Source: DATAEU01 sp046724395 (GTDB taxonomy: Bacteria > Actinomycetota > UBA4738 > HRBIN12). From it: a stretch of 19,591 bases of DNA. Shown one piece after another: positions 16,794-19,591 of this stretch. The stretch is from the NCBI GenBank assembly GCA_046724395.1, contig JBKOWM010000168.1:1-19591 (forward strand). The letters are read 5' to 3'. Within the stretch, counting starts at the first letter, position 1. Each line of letters begins with the position of its first letter. The translations under genes and the position numbers were made by a program. Under the pieces are notes generated by a model. The model was not told the DNA's origin and made no database searches. It worked only from the letters and a program-made list of their open reading frames with translations.

Positions 16794-17531
16794 TCAGATG
16801 GCCGGCTGGAACCGGTTGATGGCCCGCAGGACCGGGTTCAGCACCCGGACCCACTCGTTCGTCACGACGAGCAGACCGATGACGATCATGACCGCGCCCG
16901 AGACGCCCGCAATCCAGTGGTAGTTCCGCCTGATGACCGCGAGCGAGCCCACGAGTCGCCGGACGCCGAGGCCGACGAGCAGGAACGGCAACCCGAGGCC
17001 GAGCGAGTACATGAGCAGGAGGAATGTGCTCCTCGGCCCGCCCCCCTGCGCCGCCGCGAGCCCGATGACGCCCGCGAGGACGGGCCCGATGCACGGCGTC
17101 CATCCGGCCGCGAACGCCATCCCCAGCGGGAACGCCCACGCCGGCCCAGGCCGAACGCGCTCCAGGAACGGCCGCCGCTCCGCGTAGAGCCAGGGACTCC
17201 CGATGCGCAACGCGTAGAGGACCATGAGGACGCCGAACGCGACGATCACCGCGCCCGTCACGCGAACACCCATCGGCGAGCGAAGCACCTGCTGGAACGC
17301 CGTCGTGAAGCCGCCGAAGAGCCCGACGAACACGAACGAAAACCCGCCGATGAACAGGAGGATCGGGACGACGGGACGTTCTTCGCGCTCCTGCCCCCCC
17401 GAGACGAACGACAGATAGCCGGGGACGAGCGGGAACACGCACGGGCTGGCGAACGAGACGACACCGGCCGCGAACGCCAGGACCGGGGCCCACCACGACG
17501 CCAGCCCCGTCTGCACGACGTCCGCGATCAT
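16794..17531 (-). CDS. ccdA: Thiol-disulfide transmembrane electron carrier CcdA
   Basis: CcdA passes reducing equivalents from cytoplasmic thioredoxin to outer thioredoxin-fold proteins such as TlpA/ResA. The 245-residue protein has six helices with one redox cysteine in each half: Cys31 in SFASPCVFPLVPGYL and Cys147 in GWTPCIGPVLAG. I choose ATG 17531-17529 because GGAGG lies six bases upstream; a GTG six bases earlier would abut that ribosome binding site. It leads the minus-strand cluster, 42 bases ahead of resB. The likely partner, the TlpA-like lipoprotein, is encoded at the far end of the same cluster. Confidence 0.94.
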   Translation of the reverse strand: MIADVVQTGLASWWAPVLAFAAGVVSFASPCVFPLVPGYLSFVSGGQEREERPVVPILLFIGGFSFVFVGLFGGFTTAFQQVLRSPMGVRVTGAVIVAFGVLMVLYALRIGSPWLYAERRPFLERVRPGPAWAFPLGMAFAAGWTPCIGPVLAGVIGLAAAQGGGPRSTFLLLMYSLGLGLPFLLVGLGVRRLVGSLAVIRRNYHWIAGVSGAVMIVIGLLVVTNEWVRVLNPVLRAINRFQPAI

Positions 17532-17550
17532 CGACACCCTCCGACGATCC

Positions 17551-17577
17551 AGTGTAGGCCGGGGTCCGGGGGCTCAA
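17551..17577 (-). promoter_or_regulatory. Candidate promoter of the ccdA-led cluster
   Basis: On the minus strand TTGAGC (17577-17572) and TACACT (17556-17551) are spaced by 15 bases, shorter than ideal. The -35-like element lies inside the first copy of the 60-bp repeat. Transcription would start near 17544, giving a leader of about 13 bases. This is a weak, position-based call. Confidence 0.3.
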
Positions 17578-17692
17578 GGAGCGAGCGCGAACGCGCGAGC
17601 GGTAGCCCCCGGAGAACACCGGGGTCCGGGGGCTCAAGGAGCGAGCGCGAACGCGCGAGCGGTAGCCCCCGGAGAACACCGGGGTCCGGGGG
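17559..17692. repeat. 60-bp tandem repeat, two perfect copies plus a 14-bp partial copy
   Basis: Copies at 17559-17618 and 17619-17678 are identical; 17679-17692 repeats the first 14 bases. Each unit can fold: CCGGGGGCT (17566-17574 in copy 1) pairs with AGCCCCCGG (17604-17612), and within the loop GCGCG-AA-CGCGC (17585-17596) makes a smaller hairpin. There is no T-run, so it is not a standard intrinsic terminator. It lies in the 294-base gap between the divergent ccdA and cytochrome b operons. The shape resembles REP-like palindromic elements; copy number elsewhere cannot be seen here. Confidence 0.95.
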
Positions 17693-17730
17693 GCGGGGCT
17701 TGGGTTGCTGTCGGGCCGTCCGCCGCGCGA

Positions 17731-17736
17731 TAGTCT
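17731..17736 (+). promoter_or_regulatory. Candidate -10 box for the ferredoxin-cytochrome b operon
   Basis: TAGTCT matches the loose TAnnnT consensus and resembles the TAGGCT proposed for the ggr-nuo promoter. The -35 is weak (TTGCTG at 17705-17710, 20-base spacing). The Rex-like palindrome starts a few bases downstream, in the same arrangement as at the nuo promoter. A second TAGGAT at 17811-17816, just before the ATG, could serve a nearly leaderless transcript or be part of the ribosome binding region. Confidence 0.4.
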
Positions 17737-17741
17737 GCGAA

Positions 17742-17765
17742 CGCTCGTGAAGGTTTTCACGAGCG
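17742..17765 (+). promoter_or_regulatory. Rex-like operator upstream of the ferredoxin-cytochrome b operon
   Basis: Perfect inverted repeat with 10-bp arms (CGCTCGTGAA and TTCACGAGCG) around a 4-base centre GGTT. The central 18 bases, TCGTGAAGGTTTTCACGA, have the same GTGAA-N4-TTCAC core as both sites upstream of ggr-nuo. It sits about 60 bases before the first start codon of the operon and just after the proposed -10 box, a position suited to repression. Rex as the binding protein is an inference; the repeat itself is exact. Confidence 0.7.
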
Positions 17766-17825
17766 AAGACCCAGAGGCCGACGGGGCCGGACCATCCCGC
17801 GGCCGAACGCTAGGATGGGGTTTGC

Positions 17826-18182
17826 ATGAGGGTTGCGCAACGGCTGGTCGCCCTGCGAGAGCAGCGCGTGGACCCGTTTCTTCGAACGTTCGAGTGGACC
17901 TGGACCTCGGCCGTCCTCGTAGCCCTCGCGTTGCTCTTCTTCTCGTTGATCACCATGGTCGTGATGCCGTCGTTCTGGATGTACTTCGCAGAGCAGAAGC
18001 TCGGCTGGGGCGGGCCGTCCGGTGGCGGCGACTGGTCGCTCGAGATCCGCGACGCGATCGCCATGGGCCTCACGACCGGGCCGTTCGTGACGGTCCTCGT
18101 CGTATCGGCCCTGCTGCAGAACCACCGCCGCAGGCTGCGCGGCAGCGGCGGCGACACCCGTCCGACGGGCGGATACCGCTGA
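17826..18182 (+). CDS. Small two-helix membrane protein, unrecognised
   Basis: I do not recognise this 118-residue protein. It has a basic, amphipathic N-terminus (1-22) followed by WTW, a first membrane helix at about 28-50, a loop with WGGPSGGGDW (61-70), a second helix at about 78-98, and a basic C-terminal tail. It has no cysteine and no heme motif. The ATG at 17826 is preceded by AGGATGGGG. It is the first gene after the Rex-like operator and lies 11 bases ahead of the ferredoxin gene, so it is likely an accessory or anchoring subunit of the cytochrome b complex. That role comes only from position. Confidence 0.75.
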   Translation: MRVAQRLVALREQRVDPFLRTFEWTWTSAVLVALALLFFSLITMVVMPSFWMYFAEQKLGWGGPSGGGDWSLEIRDAIAMGLTTGPFVTVLVVSALLQNHRRRLRGSGGDTRPTGGYR

Positions 18183-18193
18183 GGTGAGCTGAG

Positions 18194-18592
18194 ATGCCCT
18201 TCCAGAAGACCGAGGTCGACATCAAGACCGACTACACGGTGGAGGCCGTCGACCCGGGTTGGCTCGCACAGGGCGTGAAGTCCCCGAAGCACCTCATGCT
18301 CGACCCCGACAACTGCATCCTGTGCCGGGCGTGCGAGGACGTGTGCCCCTGGAACTGCATCTTCATGCTCTCGCCCGAGATCGTGGAGGACGCGGCGGAG
18401 GACGCCGTCGAGGCGGAGGTGGGCGCGGCGAACGCGATCTTCGTGGTGGACGACAACGCGTGCACGCGTTGCTCCGTTTGCGTCGAGCGGTGCCCGACGG
18501 ACACGCTGTACTATGCGCGGCTGCCGGAGGGCTCCGGCGGGACGCGGACGATGGCGGCCGTGCCCATGTCGCAGCGCGCGGAGGCCGAGTAG
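18194..18592 (+). CDS. Dicluster 4Fe-4S ferredoxin-like protein next to cytochrome b
   Basis: The 132-residue soluble protein has two [4Fe-4S] motifs: Cys41-x2-Cys44-x2-Cys47-x3-Cys51-Pro and Cys90-x2-Cys93-x2-Cys96-x3-Cys100-Pro, with an extra Cys55. Between them lies an acidic insert (about 60-80, rich in Glu, Asp and Ala) not found in small bacterial ferredoxins. There is no signal peptide or membrane helix, so it is probably cytoplasmic. The ATG at 18194 has GAGGTGAG just upstream. It is followed after 26 bases by a b6-type cytochrome b gene. A subunit that feeds or draws low-potential electrons at the quinone-reducing side of that complex is a reasonable inference; it is not a Rieske protein. 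Confidence 0.88.
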   Translation: MPFQKTEVDIKTDYTVEAVDPGWLAQGVKSPKHLMLDPDNCILCRACEDVCPWNCIFMLSPEIVEDAAEDAVEAEVGAANAIFVVDDNACTRCSVCVERCPTDTLYYARLPEGSGGTRTMAAVPMSQRAEAE

Positions 18593-18618
18593 GAGCTTCG
18601 AGAAGGGGAACGGCAGAG

Positions 18619-19389
18619 GTGAAGCTCAAGCCGCCGTCACCCGGCGAGGTCCTCGACCGGGTGCGGGAGACCGAGGTCTGGAAGTCCATCTTTCGACCGG
18701 GGTCCGCCTTTCGGAGGGGCTACAGGGACACGTCGCGGGATCGCGCGCTCGCGACGATGAACAACGTTCTGTATCACCTCCACCCCGTGAAGATGAAGCG
18801 CCACGGGCTTAAGCTGACGTACACCTTCTGCCTTGGCGGCCTGTCGTTCTTCCTGTTCATCCTGCTCACGATCACCGGCATCTTCCTGATGTTCTTCTAC
18901 CGGCCGATGGCGGACGTCGGCAGCGCCGTGGCGTACGGCGACATGCAGACGATCCGGACGTCCGTGTTCTTCGGCGACCTCGTCCGCAACCTTCACCGCT
19001 GGGGCGCGCACCTGATGGTCCTCACCGTGACGCTGCACATGGCGCGAGTGTTCTACACCGGCGCCTACAAGCCCCCACGCGAGTTCAACTGGGTGGTCGG
19101 CGTCATCCTGCTGTTCCTGACCCTCGGTCTGTCGTTCACCGGCTACCTCCTGCCCTGGGATCAGCTCGCGATCTGGGCCGTGACCGTCGGCACATCGCTG
19201 GCCGGCTACTCGCCGCTCATCGCCAAGCAAGCCAACTTCCTGCTGCTCGGCGGCGTCGTCGTGGGGCCGCAGACTTTGTTGCGTTGGTACGTACTGCATG
19301 TTCTCGCCCTGCCGTTCGTCCTCGTGATCTTCCTTTCCGTGCATTTCTGGCGGATCCGCAAGGACGGCGGCATCTCGGGACCCCTGTAG
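18619..19389 (+). CDS. Cytochrome b6-type subunit (N-terminal, four-helix half of cytochrome b)
   Basis: This is the diheme subunit of a quinol:cytochrome oxidoreductase. The 256 residues end in ISGPL, as chloroplast cytochrome b6 does, so cytochrome b is split and a subunit IV-like half should be encoded separately. Heme ligands are His126 and His140 (13 residues between) and His227 and His242 (14 residues between, the b6-type spacing rather than the mitochondrial 13). Cys71 in FCLGG aligns with the b6 cysteine that binds the extra heme ci covalently. TGYLLPWDQLAIWAV (174-188) is the conserved quinol-side loop. The start GTG at 18619 has AAGGGGAA upstream; the N-terminal 60 residues are an extension relative to the first helix. 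Confidence 0.93.
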   Translation: MKLKPPSPGEVLDRVRETEVWKSIFRPGSAFRRGYRDTSRDRALATMNNVLYHLHPVKMKRHGLKLTYTFCLGGLSFFLFILLTITGIFLMFFYRPMADVGSAVAYGDMQTIRTSVFFGDLVRNLHRWGAHLMVLTVTLHMARVFYTGAYKPPREFNWVVGVILLFLTLGLSFTGYLLPWDQLAIWAVTVGTSLAGYSPLIAKQANFLLLGGVVVGPQTLLRWYVLHVLALPFVLVIFLSVHFWRIRKDGGISGPL

Positions 19390-19408
19390 AGACGAGGAGC
19401 GCGACCCC

Positions 19409-19591
19409 ATGGCGCGAGAGGACACACCGCTCGACGAGGAGACGTTCGACAAGGTTCTCGCCGAGGAGCTGGCGAAGGGAACGGACCGTCGCGTGGCCGA
19501 CGGCCGCGCCCGTTCGGCCGCGGTTCGCGCCCATCGCGCGAAGACCGGCGAGGCGCCGGCGGCTGCCGCTCCCGCCGCCGCGGCTCAGACG
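19409..19591 (+). CDS. Start of an unrecognised Ala-rich protein in the cytochrome b operon, cut by window edge
   Basis: The ATG at 19409 is preceded by GAGGAG nine bases upstream and follows the cytochrome b stop by 19 bases. The 61 visible codons give a charged helical start (MAREDTPLDEETFDKVLAEE), then Arg-rich sequence, then an Ala/Pro-rich run to the edge. There is no membrane helix, heme or cluster motif yet. By position it may be a subunit IV, Rieske or cytochrome c component with a cytoplasmic N-terminal extension, but nothing visible decides this. Confidence 0.65.
   Translation, partial: MAREDTPLDEETFDKVLAEELAKGTDRRVADGRARSAAVRAHRAKTGEAPAAAAPAAAAQT

Noticed and set aside
17559..17692. 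CRISPR-like array
   Set aside because: The two 60-bp units are directly adjacent without unique spacers, and no cas genes are present.
16204..17760. Minus-strand open frame including a repeated 20-residue segment
   Set aside because: The apparent protein repeat is just the 60-bp DNA repeat translated, and the rest is a shifted frame of ccdA and resB. No domain is recognisable.

Overview
This window is a dense block of aerobic respiratory-chain genes from a GC-rich bacterium. Gene content and order suggest an actinobacterium, possibly a Thermoleophilia/Gaiellales-like lineage: a nuo operon headed by a geranylgeranyl-reductase-family gene, a caa3 oxidase with a small COX4-type subunit, heme A synthase fused to heme O synthase, a System II cytochrome c maturation set, and actinobacterial-looking promoters. 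The lineage is an inference; there is no rRNA or other marker gene here.

Layout. (1) Bases 1-4310, minus strand: ggr-nuoA-nuoB-nuoC-nuoD-nuoE (nuoE runs off the left edge), the quinone-side modules of complex I led by a probable menaquinone/isoprenoid reductase. (2) 4311-4492: promoter region carrying two copies of an inverted repeat, GTGAA-N4-TTCAC, which matches the core of the operator of the NADH/NAD+ sensor Rex. (3) 4493-5763, minus: a short-chain polyprenyl diphosphate synthase translationally coupled to a PPOX/split-barrel protein. (4) 5856-7640, plus: a CtaA-CtaB fusion that makes heme O and heme A. (5) 7661-17531, minus: one long co-directional cluster, ccdA, resB, ccsA, ctaC, ctaD, ctaE, ctaF, ctaG, a tandem-cupredoxin membrane protein, and a TlpA/ResA-like lipoprotein. 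It combines the caa3 oxidase with its copper/heme assembly factors and the cytochrome c maturation system. (6) 17532-17825: a divergent intergenic region with two perfect copies of a 60-bp repeat and a third GTGAA-N4-TTCAC palindrome with 10-bp arms. (7) 17826-19591, plus: a small two-helix membrane protein, an 8Fe-type ferredoxin, a b6-type split cytochrome b with the cysteine expected to bind heme ci, and the start of an unrecognised alanine-rich protein.

How they work together: complex I passes NADH electrons to menaquinone, whose side chain may be saturated by the ggr product. A b6-type quinol-oxidising complex takes electrons from the pool, and the caa3 oxidase with its own cytochrome c domain reduces oxygen. 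The heme A enzymes, CtaG, the cupredoxin and the Ccs/Res/CcdA/TlpA set build the cofactors. The most interesting signals are the shared Rex-like operators in front of both the complex I and the cytochrome b operons, which suggests a redox regulon, and the ferredoxin encoded directly beside a heme-ci-type cytochrome b, which suggests a possible ferredoxin-to-quinone entry point.
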